Shown piece after piece: positions 24,244 to 32,973 of a DNA stretch of 64,000 bases. The translations under genes and the position numbers were made by a program. Below the pieces are notes generated by a model. It did no database searches. It was not told the origin of the DNA and saw only the letters and a list, made by a program, of their open reading frames with translations. Source of the DNA: Natronomonas salinimetallica (GTDB taxonomy: Archaea > Halobacteriota > Halobacteria > Halobacteriales > Haloarculaceae); assembly GCF_013839515.1 (NCBI RefSeq), contig NZ_JACDNQ010000009.1, positions 1 through 64,000 on the forward strand, written 5' to 3'. Position 1 is the stretch's first letter; the number at the start of each line of letters is the position of its first letter.

Positions 24244-24931
24244 TTGATAATCACCGTTGAAATCCGAACCCGTGGGTTCGCCACGGCCGCGCCCTCGTCC
24301 GGACGCTGGTCCCCCGTCGTTCGACGACAGCCGTACGTCGACGAGCGTACGGATGAGGTCCCGGATAGTGCAAATAGATACCGCTCGCGCCGAGGACGTG
24401 ATCCCGCAGTGGGTCCCACTCCGGAGCCGCTACCGGATCGCCCTGCAACGACGGTCAACCCCCTGGCAACCTCGATGGCTGGAGGTTCGGGGACGGACCG
24501 GTCGTCCGTTTCGGCGGTTTCGTTCAGTATCCGAACGTTGCGTTTGCCCGTGTCGCCGGCGAACGGTCCCGTGCCGGCCGCTCCGACCCCATCGGCTCTC
24601 CTCGGAGCCGTCGAGCGGAACGCCGGGGAGACACCGCAGACGTCCCGACGGCGTCGGGCGCTCGAATCGGCCGTAACCGTCCGGCGTCCGTCAGTGGATT
24701 TTCGTCTGTCGGCACCGGGCACTGCCATCAAGATGAGCCTTTGACCGAACGGTAATAAAGACTCCCCATTACCCGTGATAGGAGGCTGGAGTCCGCCGTT
24801 TTGGGCTTCGGCAGGCTTATTATTCTGTGCTACATACGGGCGCAGCCGATCCCCCGACTGGATCGCCGCTGGACGGGGGCCGACCCCGTCGAACGGCGGG
24901 TTTAACCGCCCCCGACACACAGACGACGACG
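24244..24931. other. Intergenic stretch of about 690 bases
   Basis: It separates the Fe-S/NrfD unit from the divergent deoxyhypusine synthase gene. Open frames here lack coding character (Arg/Pro-rich shadows). AT-rich parts near 24240-24250 and 24755-24830 may be promoters. I see no small gene, repeat or RNA that I can support. Confidence 0.5.
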
Positions 24932-25942
24932 ATGACCGACGAGGACAGCCACCCGGAACGGGAGGCGTTCGACCACGACCCGATCGACCACGTAGGGATC
25001 TCCGCGGGTATGAGCGTCGCCGAACTGGCCGCCGAGTACGGAAACGCCGGCATCGGCGCGGCCGACGTCGCCGAGGCGATCGACGTGACATCGGAGGCCT
25101 TCGGCCGCGAGGAGACGACCGTCTTTCTCGGACTGGCCGGCGCGATGGTCCCCGCCGGAATGCGGGCGATCGTCGCCGATCTCATCCGTGCGGGCCACGT
25201 CGACGCGTTGGTGACGACCGGTGCGAACCTCACGCACGACTCGATCGAAGCCATCGGCGGTAAACACCACCACGGCAGCCATGACCACCCCGACTACGAC
25301 GAGCGGGCGTTCGACGAACGGCTCAGAGACGAGGGTGTCGACCGCATCTACAACGTCTATCTCCCACAGGAGCACTTCACGCTGTTCGAAGAACACCTCC
25401 GGGCGGAGGTCTTCGATTCGATCGGTGAGGACGTCGTCTCGATCGCCGAGTTCACCGCCGAACTCGGGCGGGCGAACGCCGAGGTCAACGACCGGGAGAA
25501 CGTCGGGGAGGATCCGGGGATCGCGGCGGCGGCCTACGAGCACGACGTCCCGATCCACGCTCCCGCCATTCAGGACTCCGTACTCGGCCTGCAGGCGTGG
25601 CTCCACTCGCAGGTCAGCGGCTTCTCGCTCGACGCGCTCGCCGATATGTCGCCGCTGAACGATCTGGCCTACGAAGCCGACTCGACCGCGGCGATGGTCG
25701 TCGGCGGCGGCGTCCCGAAGAACTACGTCCTCCAGACGATGCTCGTGACGCCCGGAGCCTACGATTACGCGGTCCAGTTGACCATGGATCCGCCACAGAC
25801 CGGTGGGCTGTCGGGGGCGACACTCGACGAGGCCCGCTCGTGGGGGAAATTAAAGAAGGACGCCAGAAACGTCTCGGTGTACGCCGACGCGACGATCACG
25901 CTTCCTCTGGTTATCGCCGGCGCGCTCGATGCGATCGAGTGA
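24932..25942 (+). CDS. Deoxyhypusine synthase family protein
   Basis: 336 residues from the ATG at 24932. The enzyme transfers the aminobutyl group of spermidine (or agmatine in archaea) to a lysine of translation factor aIF5A. Recognisable are LAGAMVPAGMR, LVTTGANLTHD (NAD-binding region), IHAPAIQDSVLG, and VVGGGVPKNYVLQ, whose Lys matches the imino-forming lysine of the family. A His-rich loop HHHGSHDHPDYDERAF near residues 111-126 is a local insertion. Upstream in-frame codons are poor, so the ATG after GACGACGACG is chosen. Confidence 0.88.
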   Translation: MTDEDSHPEREAFDHDPIDHVGISAGMSVAELAAEYGNAGIGAADVAEAIDVTSEAFGREETTVFLGLAGAMVPAGMRAIVADLIRAGHVDALVTTGANLTHDSIEAIGGKHHHGSHDHPDYDERAFDERLRDEGVDRIYNVYLPQEHFTLFEEHLRAEVFDSIGEDVVSIAEFTAELGRANAEVNDRENVGEDPGIAAAAYEHDVPIHAPAIQDSVLGLQAWLHSQVSGFSLDALADMSPLNDLAYEADSTAAMVVGGGVPKNYVLQTMLVTPGAYDYAVQLTMDPPQTGGLSGATLDEARSWGKLKKDARNVSVYADATITLPLVIAGALDAIE

Positions 25943-26084
25943 TCGTCGTCGTATCGGTACTCCCGCACCCGGGACACTGCGTCAACTCCCCGAGCGGCGG
26001 ATGCTGGACCGATTCCCAGACGTCGTCGTTCGGCGGTGCCTCGAACCCACACTGCCGGCAGCGGTGAATAGCGTCGGCAGCCAT
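25911..26084 (-). CDS. Small zinc-finger protein
   Basis: 57 residues: HRCRQCGFEAP and TQCPGCGSTD give a CxxC...CPxCG zinc site, as in the many small zinc-finger proteins of haloarchaea. The ATG at 26084 is supported by a TATA box 26 bases upstream, giving a leaderless mRNA. It converges with the deoxyhypusine synthase gene and the two coding regions overlap by 32 bases. No target is known; such proteins often act in regulation or protein contacts. Confidence 0.75.
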   Translation of the reverse strand: MAADAIHRCRQCGFEAPPNDDVWESVQHPPLGELTQCPGCGSTDTTTITRSHRARRR

Positions 26085-26105
26085 GTGTGACACTCACTCG
26101 CCATA

Positions 26106-26115
26106 GTATATAAAT
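26106..26115 (-). promoter_or_regulatory. TATA box of the small zinc-finger gene
   Basis: Minus-strand TTTATATACT is centred 26 bases before the ATG at 26084, placing the transcript start at or next to the start codon. Confidence 0.6.
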
Positions 26116-26607
26116 CTGGGCGATGTGTTTCGATGAGGAGAACTCCGACGCTCGCGGCGTCGACGGGGCGCAGTTGTCCCGTTCGCGCGAGTGAACTGAA
26201 CGGAGCCGAGAGGGGATGCCAGAACGGAGCCGAGAGGGGATGCACCGTCCGTATGGGCGTTTCATCCGGTTTCCGGTGCAGTCAGACTGCCGGCGGCCCC
26301 GACGTCACGCGGTTCGTTCGCCGGTGCCGAGACCGCGTCACGGACGTACGTTCGTGAACATCCGACTCGGTACATGTCCGAACCGCCGATCGAACGTGCG
26401 TGTCGACTGCCCCGCGATTCGAGTCGGTACGTCCGGCAGTATTAGGACCCCACCGATCAAACGAAACAGTTGGAGACCCGCCACGCGCTCGGCATCGTTC
26501 GCGCGTCAAAGAGCGTCTATCGTCGGTCGTGGTCGGGTATCGAACCGGCCGATGACGAGCACTCCCCCCGAGCCGGTATAGGCAGCCGGCGGTGACGAAC
26601 TCTATGA
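26116..26607. other. Intergenic stretch with a short tandem duplication
   Basis: About 490 bases without a supportable gene. A 22-base segment is duplicated at 26198-26219 and 26222-26243 (GAACGGAGCCGAGAGGGGAT plus GC, period 24). The rest has no clear structure. Confidence 0.5.
26198..26243. repeat. Tandem duplication, 22 bp with period 24
   Basis: Two identical copies beginning GAACGGAGCCGAGAGG lie at 26198 and 26222, separated by two bases. There is no third copy and no CRISPR-like spacing. Confidence 0.8.
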
Positions 26608-26769
26608 GTGCCGAGGCCGCCATTGTTGACGCCGAAAGACGTCGCGATCGCCTACGAGCACAGCGGATACGGACCCGCCGAAATCACGCAGCCGTATCCG
26701 GACCGCTCGTTGGGTGACGTCCACCGTGTACTCGCCTACGACGATCATATAGACGGCTTCCGCTCTCGA
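26608..26769 (+). pseudogene. DUF433-like gene fragment
   Basis: 54 codons from a GTG read LLTPKDVAIAYEHSGYGPAE, then ITQPYPDRSLGDVHRVLAYD. This is the C-terminal pattern of DUF433 antitoxin-like proteins (ExxY, P.LSL..V..AL.YY). The N-terminal half of that family is missing, and beyond 26769 the frame loses similarity and runs antisense into the UspA gene. I treat it as a decayed remnant. Confidence 0.4.
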
Positions 26770-26814
26770 TCTGGAGGGGACGGCCGCGTTCGTGGTCTGA
26801 CCGCGGTGGGGACC

Positions 26815-27216
26815 TCAAGACGTCGCGGTGATGATTTCACAGTCGAGTTCGCGCCGCAGAAACCCTTCGATGTCGGGGTCGTCGATCAGCCGGCGAACCA
26901 TCCGCCGCCACCGTCCGGCCTGTTTTTGACCGATCACGACGTAGTCGGCGTCCTCGGCCGCGACCTCGTCGAGAATCGTCTCCTCGACCAGGAAGCCGGG
27001 ACGAACGACGTATCTGGCCCGATTGAGACGGCCGAACGCCGCCTCGACCGCCGATTTGAGCTCCCTTCGAGTCACCCTCTCGTCGCCTTGATATACGTTG
27101 ACGTGTAGTACGGTGAGATCGGCGTCGTGCTCCGCTGCGACCTCCATCGCGCGTTCGAGCGTCGCCCGCGAGTGCCGTGAGAGCGGGTACCGGACGGGTA
27201 CGACGACGAGCGTCAT
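26815..27216 (-). CDS. Universal stress protein (UspA) domain protein
   Basis: 133 residues from the ATG at 27216, one UspA domain: TLVVVPVRYPLSRHSRATLE, DADLTVLHVNVYQ, and DYVVIGQKQAGRWRRMVRR where ATP-binding members have G-x2-G-x9-G. The glycines are only partly kept, so nucleotide binding is uncertain. It lies 77 bases behind the 5'-nucleotidase-like gene on the same strand. An in-frame ATG at 27297 would add 27 Pro/Arg-rich residues and is rejected. Confidence 0.75.
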   Translation of the reverse strand: MTLVVVPVRYPLSRHSRATLERAMEVAAEHDADLTVLHVNVYQGDERVTRRELKSAVEAAFGRLNRARYVVRPGFLVEETILDEVAAEDADYVVIGQKQAGRWRRMVRRLIDDPDIEGFLRRELDCEIITATS

Positions 27217-27293
27217 TGTCGGACGAAAGTACGCCCCCTGCCTGAAGCTTCCGGTCGGTCGGCCGACCCCCTCCGTCCCGCTGCGGCGTCCGT

Positions 27294-28652
27294 TCATACG
27301 CCGCTCCGGACGATCCGGCCCTCGACGGTTGGGTCGATCCCGACGGCGTCGGCGTACTCGATGAGGATCTCGTATTGGGTGTCGAGCCGTTCGACCACGT
27401 GCTCCTCCGTTAGCGTCGGGAACTCGACGTCGGTACAGAGCAGAAATGCCGAGACCGCCAGTCGGTACGGCTCGTCGTCCACGATCGGATCGCCGCCGAC
27501 GGTCGCTTCACATAGCCGGTCGTCGTCGTGATCATACCGCAACCGGGCCCCCGAGACGTGTGCATGCCACCAGTCGGCCTCCCCGAACCCGGGTGTGTCG
27601 GCCGCCTCGGCGAAGACCGACCGGAGTTCACGCCCCGTGAGCTCCGCGACCACGAGCGGTTCGTCGAACGGGACGAGGCTCACGAGGTCGGCGGCCGTCA
27701 CCGCGCCGGACAGCGGCGGGCCGGTCCTGATCCCGCCGCTGTTCTGGAGGCCGACCACGGGCCGGTCCGTCCCGAATTCGCGGGCCGCCGCCCACCGGTA
27801 GGCGTCGGCGACGAAATTCCCGACGCGGCTTTCGCCCCGGAACGCTTCCGTGTCGGTTCGGGCGATCGGCTCCGGGACGTGACCCACGACGGTGTCGAGA
27901 CCGGTATCGGCGATCCGATCGCGGTATCGAGCCGCCAGTTCGGCGTCGAAAGGACCCTCCGCGACGTCGTGGCGGGTCACCTCCCCGCTCGGGAGATCGA
28001 CCTCGAGTAGCGTCCGGCCACCGCTTCCCGGCCGGGTGAGAACGGTCTCGTGAATGCGTCCGATCCGCTCGGAGTGGACGTGTCCACCGAGGACGACGTC
28101 GACGTCACAGACCGCGGCGAGTCGGTCGTCCTCCCGGCCCAGATGCGACAGCGCGACCACGTAGTCGACATCCCGCTCGCGGAGCGACCCGACCGCCTCG
28201 CGGGCCGCAGCGATCGGATCCTCGAATTCGAGGCCCCCGCCGTCGCCGATCGACGGGGTCGTCGGATCCGTCACTCCGAAGAAGCCGACGCTATCGCCTC
28301 CGACGCGTTCGATACACCACGGATCGACCCCTGCGAACGGTTCGTCGGACTGGCGGACGTTCGCCGAGAGCCACCGCTGCGGCGAGCGCCGGACGATCTC
28401 GGCGGTCCGCTCGGGGCCGAAATCGAAATCGTGGTTTCCGAACGTTTCGACGTCCGGCGAGATGGCCTCGAAGAACGCCAGTGCGACCTGTCCCTCCGAG
28501 ACGAGCGGGAGGACGCCCGGAGCGACGTTATCGCCGGTCCCGCAGACGAGTGTCCGATCGTCACGGATCGACTCGATCGTCCCGGCGAGGCGGGCGATCG
28601 TGGCTGGGTCGTCGTGGGCGTTCTCGACGTCCGAGTAATGCAGCAGACGCAC
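27294..28652 (-). CDS. 5'-nucleotidase/UshA-like metallophosphatase
   Basis: 452 residues from a GTG at 28652 (VRLLHYSDVENAH matches the start of the fold). The N-terminal metallophosphatase has GDNVAPG, FGNHDFDFGPE, LSHLG and LGGHVHSE; the C-terminal domain has LQNSGGIRTGPP and LVPFDEPLVVAELTG. These are the marks of the UshA/CpdB group, which hydrolyses nucleotides and sugar nucleotides. There is no signal peptide, so it would act in the cytoplasm, unlike the exported bacterial forms. An open extension upstream is antisense to the next gene and is not used. Confidence 0.85.
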   Translation of the reverse strand: MRLLHYSDVENAHDDPATIARLAGTIESIRDDRTLVCGTGDNVAPGVLPLVSEGQVALAFFEAISPDVETFGNHDFDFGPERTAEIVRRSPQRWLSANVRQSDEPFAGVDPWCIERVGGDSVGFFGVTDPTTPSIGDGGGLEFEDPIAAAREAVGSLRERDVDYVVALSHLGREDDRLAAVCDVDVVLGGHVHSERIGRIHETVLTRPGSGGRTLLEVDLPSGEVTRHDVAEGPFDAELAARYRDRIADTGLDTVVGHVPEPIARTDTEAFRGESRVGNFVADAYRWAAAREFGTDRPVVGLQNSGGIRTGPPLSGAVTAADLVSLVPFDEPLVVAELTGRELRSVFAEAADTPGFGEADWWHAHVSGARLRYDHDDDRLCEATVGGDPIVDDEPYRLAVSAFLLCTDVEFPTLTEEHVVERLDTQYEILIEYADAVGIDPTVEGRIVRSGV

Positions 28653-28778
28653 ACCGATCGATAGGGTGTGCGGCGGCAAAACCGTGTCGTCGCACCGACC
28701 AGACTCCCTTTCGACGGACTCCCGTCCCGGCGGGGCGGCGACCGTGAGCGTTTTGGCTTCCCACGCCCCACCGTGCGT

Positions 28779-29015
28779 ATGGACGAACGAGTCGGTCCCG
28801 ACGAGAAGACGCTGTATCTCTCCTCGGAGACCGAAAAGGGCAACAAAGGTCCCTTCCGCGTCGTCTACGCCGATACCGACGGCGAACGCCGCTGGGGGTT
28901 CTTCTGTACGAACTGTGAATCCTTCGACACCGCCGTCGACTCGATGGGGCGCATTCAGTGTAACCGCTGTTCGAACTTCCACAAGGCCGAGGAGTGGGAC
29001 GCCGCCCACGAGTGA
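28779..29015 (+). CDS. DUF5816 small zinc-binding protein
   Basis: 78 residues. The C-terminal half FFCTNCESFDTAVDSMG, then IQCNRCSNFHKAEEWD shows two CxxC pairs forming a zinc ribbon. I recognise the haloarchaeal DUF5816 family from this pattern; the function is unknown. It diverges from the nucleotidase gene, with 126 bases between the two starts. Confidence 0.75.
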   Translation: MDERVGPDEKTLYLSSETEKGNKGPFRVVYADTDGERRWGFFCTNCESFDTAVDSMGRIQCNRCSNFHKAEEWDAAHE

Positions 29016-29089
29016 CGGCCGGTCCGGACGAGCGGTCGGCCTGACGCCGGAATACATATCACGTCGTCCCACAAATGGGGACGCAAAGA

Positions 29090-29707
29090 ATGGCCGATGG
29101 AGATGACCAGCCGACGGTTCTTGTCGTTGAGGACGAACGCGCACTCATAGAACTCTACGTACGGTGGCTGGAGAACGACTTCGAGGTATTGACTGCCGAG
29201 GGCGGTGAAGCGGCGCTGGAGCAGTTCGGCGAGGACGTCGACGTCGTGTTGCTCGACCGGCTGATGCCGGGCATGAGCGGCGACGAGGTCTTAGAAGCCA
29301 TCCGGGCGCAAACGTCGGACTGCAAGGTCGCGATGGTGACGGCTGTCGAACCGGATTTCGACGTCATCGACATGGGGTTCGACGACTACCTGACGAAGCC
29401 GATCGAACGCGAAGAGCTCCTCGAGACGATCGACCGACTGCTGTCGCGATCTGAGTTCGACTCGATCGAACAGGAGCTATATGCTCTCTCCTCGAAGCAG
29501 GCGGCCTTACGCGCCTCGAAGCCGAAAGAGGAACTCGACGAGAACGAGGAGTTCGCCGAGCTTCAAGCCCGGATCGACGAGCTTCAGGCGGACCTCGACA
29601 CGACGCTTCCCGAGATGGGCGACGACGAGTTCGTCGCGATGGTCCGGGACATCGAGGCCGACGACTCCGGGGGCGAGTCGCCGGATTCGGAGGGTGGAGA
29701 TCAGTGA
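29090..29707 (+). CDS. HalX-type response regulator
   Basis: 205 residues. The receiver domain (8-120) has the acidic pair VVEDE, the phosphorylated Asp in VVLLDRLMPGMSGDE (near residue 53), T in VTAVEP and K in YLTKPI. A helical HalX domain follows (125-190: YALSSKQAALRASKPKEEL, then a coiled coil), and the tail is acidic. HalX proteins are haloarchaeal regulators of unknown output with no DNA-binding domain in view. An ATG at 29075 is an alternative start, since a TATA-like ATACATAT stands about 25 bases before it. It overlaps the next gene. Confidence 0.85.
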   Translation: MADGDDQPTVLVVEDERALIELYVRWLENDFEVLTAEGGEAALEQFGEDVDVVLLDRLMPGMSGDEVLEAIRAQTSDCKVAMVTAVEPDFDVIDMGFDDYLTKPIEREELLETIDRLLSRSEFDSIEQELYALSSKQAALRASKPKEELDENEEFAELQARIDELQADLDTTLPEMGDDEFVAMVRDIEADDSGGESPDSEGGDQ

Positions 29708-30291
29708 GCTACCGGACCGGCGACTTCGATGGTGCGTCGGCCTTCGACGATGGCGTGAGCCTGTTGATAACGGGACCCTCGACGGTGACCACCGAGGGCT
29801 TACTCGACGCCGTCGCGCCCGATGATGGCGAACGGGCCGTACTCATCACGATGAATACCGGGCCGAAGACGATCGTCAAGGAACTCGAACGGCGCGGGGC
29901 CGACCGCGACCAGATCGGTATCATCGACTGTACGAACGCCGAGACCGACGTCGAAGGCGTTCCGGTCCGTCGCCTGAACTCGCCGGGAGATCTGACCGGG
30001 ATCAGCCTCGAATTCGCGAAGCTGCTCGGGCAGAACGACGACGAGTCGGTCCGGGCCCGCGTCGGCGTCGCGTCGGTATCGACCGCGCTCATGTACACCG
30101 AACCCCGGACGATGTTTCGGTTCCTGCACGTCTTTACCGCCCGGATCAGGTCGGGCGAGATGTTCGGGGTCTTCTCGCTCGATCCGACGATGCACGACGA
30201 GAAGGCGTACAATACGATCCGGTCGGTCTTCGACTGCGAGGCGGAGATGACCGCCGACGACGTCTCGCTGTCGGGGACCGGCTACGAGTGA
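29704..30291 (+). CDS. Haloarchaeal RecA-like signalling protein of unknown function
   Basis: 195 residues from a GTG that overlaps the stop of the HalX regulator gene (GTGA). The chain shows alternating strands and helices (VSLLITGPSTVTTEGLLDAV, RAVLITMNTGP, QIGIIDCTNAE, RVGVASVSTALMYTEPRT, MFGVFSLDPTMHD), like a RecA/KaiC core without an intact Walker A (GPSTVTTE). Proteins of this kind often sit beside haloarchaeal response regulators. The coupling suggests that it is the partner or output of the HalX protein; that is inference. Confidence 0.65.
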   Translation: MSYRTGDFDGASAFDDGVSLLITGPSTVTTEGLLDAVAPDDGERAVLITMNTGPKTIVKELERRGADRDQIGIIDCTNAETDVEGVPVRRLNSPGDLTGISLEFAKLLGQNDDESVRARVGVASVSTALMYTEPRTMFRFLHVFTARIRSGEMFGVFSLDPTMHDEKAYNTIRSVFDCEAEMTADDVSLSGTGYE

Positions 30292-30313
30292 GCCGGACAT
30301 ACCTCCGGGCCGG

Positions 30314-31129
30314 CTACATCTCGATTCGCTCGACCAGTCCCTCGTCGCTGTGAGTGTTGACCGCGACGATCCGGACACACGCTTCGATTCCCGAGTCCTG
30401 GAGTTTGTGTTTCAACAGCTCGTCGACCTGATAGACGCCGGCGGCGTCGGTCATCTCGATCTCGACCAGTATTGGGGTGTCCTCACCGGCCTGTAGCGAC
30501 ACGCGCCGGATCGCGCGGCTCGAAACGGTGTTGATCCCGCGTCCACCCTCCTCGTAGGGGATCCGGGACCGTCCGCGCTCCATATCGAGCCCGTCGGCGA
30601 CTCGGACGACGCCGGCTTCCCGCGTCAACGGCGTCTCCTCGGTGTGGTGACAGAGGATCGCGTGGAGAACCTCGCCTTTGATCCGGACGGCCGAAGCGGT
30701 ATCGTATCGGCCCAGCTCCCCGAGGATCCGGTCGATGGCGTCCGCCGCGAGCGGGATGGAGTAGTAGGGGTGATCGTGACGGTGGACGACGTGGCCGATA
30801 TCGTGAAGCGTGGCCGCGAGCGCTATGATAACGGCTTCGTCAGCCTCTTCGAGGCCCTGTCCGAGAGCGCCGTCGAACTGGACGTCGCTGGCCTTTAAGA
30901 GATCGTAGAGCCGGAGGGCGGCGTTCCGGACGATCTCGACGTGTTTCCGGCCGTGATCGTTGTACCCCAGCCGCGAGACGGGGTTGACGTTCTGTGCGTC
31001 GAGGTACGCGAGGACCTCTTCGTCGGTGCGAAGCACGTCGAGGACGTCGTTGACCGGGCCGTCCGGGAACGCGTGGTCGGTGGCTGGATCGTATCGGTTC
31101 CCGTTCGCGTCGTCGGTGGGGTCGTTCAT
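30314..31129 (-). CDS. HD-domain phosphohydrolase
   Basis: 271 residues from the ATG at 31129. Metal ligands are H in GYNDHGRKHVEIV, the HD pair in ATLHDIGHVVHRHDH and H in LHAILCHHTEE, followed by D in VRVADGLDMERGR. This is a full HD hydrolase site; the family acts on nucleotides or cyclic nucleotides, but the substrate is unknown. The C-terminal 90 residues form an extra beta domain. It lies 41 bases behind the peroxiredoxin gene on the same strand and may share its transcript. Confidence 0.82.
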   Translation of the reverse strand: MNDPTDDANGNRYDPATDHAFPDGPVNDVLDVLRTDEEVLAYLDAQNVNPVSRLGYNDHGRKHVEIVRNAALRLYDLLKASDVQFDGALGQGLEEADEAVIIALAATLHDIGHVVHRHDHPYYSIPLAADAIDRILGELGRYDTASAVRIKGEVLHAILCHHTEETPLTREAGVVRVADGLDMERGRSRIPYEEGGRGINTVSSRAIRRVSLQAGEDTPILVEIEMTDAAGVYQVDELLKHKLQDSGIEACVRIVAVNTHSDEGLVERIEM

Positions 31130-31170
31130 ACGCGAACGAAAGACGGGATCGCGCAAAAACTGTCCGGCGA

Positions 31171-31650
31171 TTACGCGTCGGCGGCGGCGGTTTCGAGTTC
31201 GTCGTAGTCGGGTTCGACGCCGGGGTCATCGGAGACCCACGAGTACGTGACCGTGCCGTCCTCGTCGACGACGAACACCGAGCGTTTTGCGACACCGGAG
31301 ATTCCGAGATCGGCGAAGTCCATGACGACGTCGTAGGCGTCGATGACGTCCTTGTTCGTGTCGCTGACGAGGGGGAAATTGAGCTCGTTTTGCTCCGCGA
31401 ACTCGCCGAGCGAGAACGGCGAATCGATGCTGACACCGTACAGCGATGCGCCCGCGTCGGCCAGCGCGTCGAGGCGGTCGCGCAACGTGGTCATCTCGCC
31501 GGTACAGACGCTCGTGAACGCGCCCGGGAAGAACGCCAGCACGATCGGCCCGTCGTCGAGGGCCGACGAGAGCGTGAACTCGGTGATGTTGCCGTCGGGT
31601 GTTCGCATCGGTGCGGTGAAATCGGGGGCGGCGTCGCCTTCTCGTACCAT
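31171..31650 (-). CDS. Peroxiredoxin (AhpE/Bcp-like)
   Basis: 159 residues from the ATG at 31650. The peroxidatic Cys sits in FFPGAFTSVCTGEM (P-x3-T-x2-C), and the supporting Arg lies downstream in ISGVAKRSVFVV. No second conserved Cys is present, so it is of the 1-Cys type. It reduces peroxides in the cytoplasm. The upstream in-frame extension is Arg/Pro-rich and rejected. It diverges from the tatA gene at 31890. Confidence 0.88.
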   Translation of the reverse strand: MVREGDAAPDFTAPMRTPDGNITEFTLSSALDDGPIVLAFFPGAFTSVCTGEMTTLRDRLDALADAGASLYGVSIDSPFSLGEFAEQNELNFPLVSDTNKDVIDAYDVVMDFADLGISGVAKRSVFVVDEDGTVTYSWVSDDPGVEPDYDELETAAADA

Positions 31651-31889
31651 ACCCGCTCGGAGGTCCGGAGCCACCCTGGGCGTTTCGGTTCCGAGCGAAC
31701 TACGTACGTCGATGAGAGACGACCGGTCCCCCGGCGGACGGGACACGTCGACGCCCGACACGGTAGTCGCGCGCTGACAGCACACGGACGCGGTCCGAAC
31801 GGCGAACGGACGCGGTCCGAACGGCGAACGCCCCACGGGTTACCACTACGCGGCGAAAGGCCTACATGTACCGGCGCGAATCGGCATAT

Positions 31890-32183
31890 ATGACACTCCC
31901 CCTGTTCATCGGTGGGTTGGGCCCACCCGAACTGCTGTTGATTGCCGGCGTGTTGATCCTGCTGTTCGGGGCGAGCAAGCTGCCGAAACTGGCGCGTTCG
32001 ATGGGAACAGCCACCGGCGAATTCAAGAAGGGCCGCGAGGAGGTCGAAGAGGAACTCGAAGAGCTCAGAGACGACGGTACCGCCGAGACCGGCGACGAAC
32101 CGACCGTCGAAGCCGACTCGGAGTTCGAATCGGAGGCCGATACCGCCGACCCCGAGCACGACCCCGAACAGTCGGGCGCTTGA
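31890..32183 (+). CDS. tatA: Twin-arginine translocase subunit TatA/E
   Basis: 97 residues from the ATG at 31890. One membrane helix (GPPELLLIAGVLILLFGASK), the hinge FGASKLPKLARS and an amphipathic helix GTATGEFKKGREEVEEEL are the TatA signature; the tail is very acidic, as usual in haloarchaea. TatA builds the pore for folded proteins, which most haloarchaeal exports use. A second tatA-like gene follows 256 bases later; no tatC is in the window. Confidence 0.92.
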   Translation: MTLPLFIGGLGPPELLLIAGVLILLFGASKLPKLARSMGTATGEFKKGREEVEEELEELRDDGTAETGDEPTVEADSEFESEADTADPEHDPEQSGA

Positions 32184-32233
32184 GACTGGCGGCCGTCCGT
32201 CCGCGACGGGCAGGGTCCCACGGGGGAGGGATA

Positions 32234-32269
32234 TCCCGAGACGTGGTAGTTTCCCGAGACGTGGTAGTT
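32234..32269. repeat. Tandem duplication, 2 x 18 bp
   Basis: TCCCGAGACGTGGTAGTT occurs twice head to tail between the two tatA genes. Confidence 0.85.
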
Positions 32270-32439
32270 TCTGCAGCGCGTACGTAACCACCGCCGACAG
32301 TATACGTCGAAGATCGGGTCCATTACGGCTGTGGAGACGTCGGCCCGTCGTCGGATAGTCACGTGTGTACCGTTTTCGGAGCGCTCGGCGGCCCCGAGGA
32401 AAAAGCCTATAATCTCCACTAAACTACCACCAAACAGCG

Positions 32440-32823
32440 ATGGTATCCACATTTCCGCTACAGTTCGGGATCCCCGGCGGACCGGAACTGCTCGTCATTC
32501 TGTTGATCGCCGTCCTGTTGTTCGGCGCAAACAAGATTCCGAAGCTCGCACGCTCGACCGGCGAAGCGATGGGCGAGTTCCAGAAAGGCCGTGAGGAAGT
32601 CGAACAGGAACTCCAAGAGATGCGCGAGGGGGCCACGGAGGTCGAGAGCGAGTCCGAAACGGTCGAGGATGGCCCCGAGGTCGAGACGGCCGGCGACGCC
32701 GACGCATCCGACGCTGCGGTAGACGGTGACGCCGGGACGGGCGATGGCGAGACGGACGACGAAGCGGCGGACGAGGAGGAGCTCGAGATCGCCGACGCCG
32801 AGACGGACGACGAAGCGAACTGA
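32440..32823 (+). CDS. tatA: Second TatA-type translocase subunit
   Basis: 127 residues: membrane helix PGGPELLVILLIAVLLFGAN, hinge FGANKIPKLARSTGE, amphipathic helix GEFQKGREEVEQELQEMREG, then about 65 residues of acidic tail rich in D, E, G and A. It is closely similar to the upstream TatA in the first 60 residues, so the pair probably arose by duplication. Haloarchaea often keep more than one TatA paralogue for different partner TatCs. Confidence 0.92.
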   Translation: MVSTFPLQFGIPGGPELLVILLIAVLLFGANKIPKLARSTGEAMGEFQKGREEVEQELQEMREGATEVESESETVEDGPEVETAGDADASDAAVDGDAGTGDGETDDEAADEEELEIADAETDDEAN

Positions 32824-32870
32824 GCGCGTTTTTATCAGCGGTCAAGGCGAATATCCCGAGGCGACTCACA

Positions 32871-32944
32871 GGGCGTGTGGCCTAGCGGATCAGGGCGAGA
32901 GGTTCCTAACCTCTAGATCGTGGGTTCGAATCCCGCCACGCCCG
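32871..32944 (+). tRNA. tRNA-Arg (anticodon CCT)
   Basis: The acceptor arms GGGCGTG/CACGCCC pair fully. The anticodon arm AGAGG-TTCCTAA-CCTCT places CCT in the loop, and the T arm GTGGG-TTCGAAT-CCCGC is canonical. No intron; CCA is not encoded. A TATA-like TTTTTATC lies about 40 bases upstream. Confidence 0.95.
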
Positions 32945-32973
32945 TACAGCGACCGAAGGGAGCGAACTGGCAT

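Noticed and set aside
24251-24448. 65-codon open frame in the gap upstream of the Fe-S gene
   Set aside because: Arg-rich, no recognisable pattern, no promoter; typical of GC-rich non-coding sequence.
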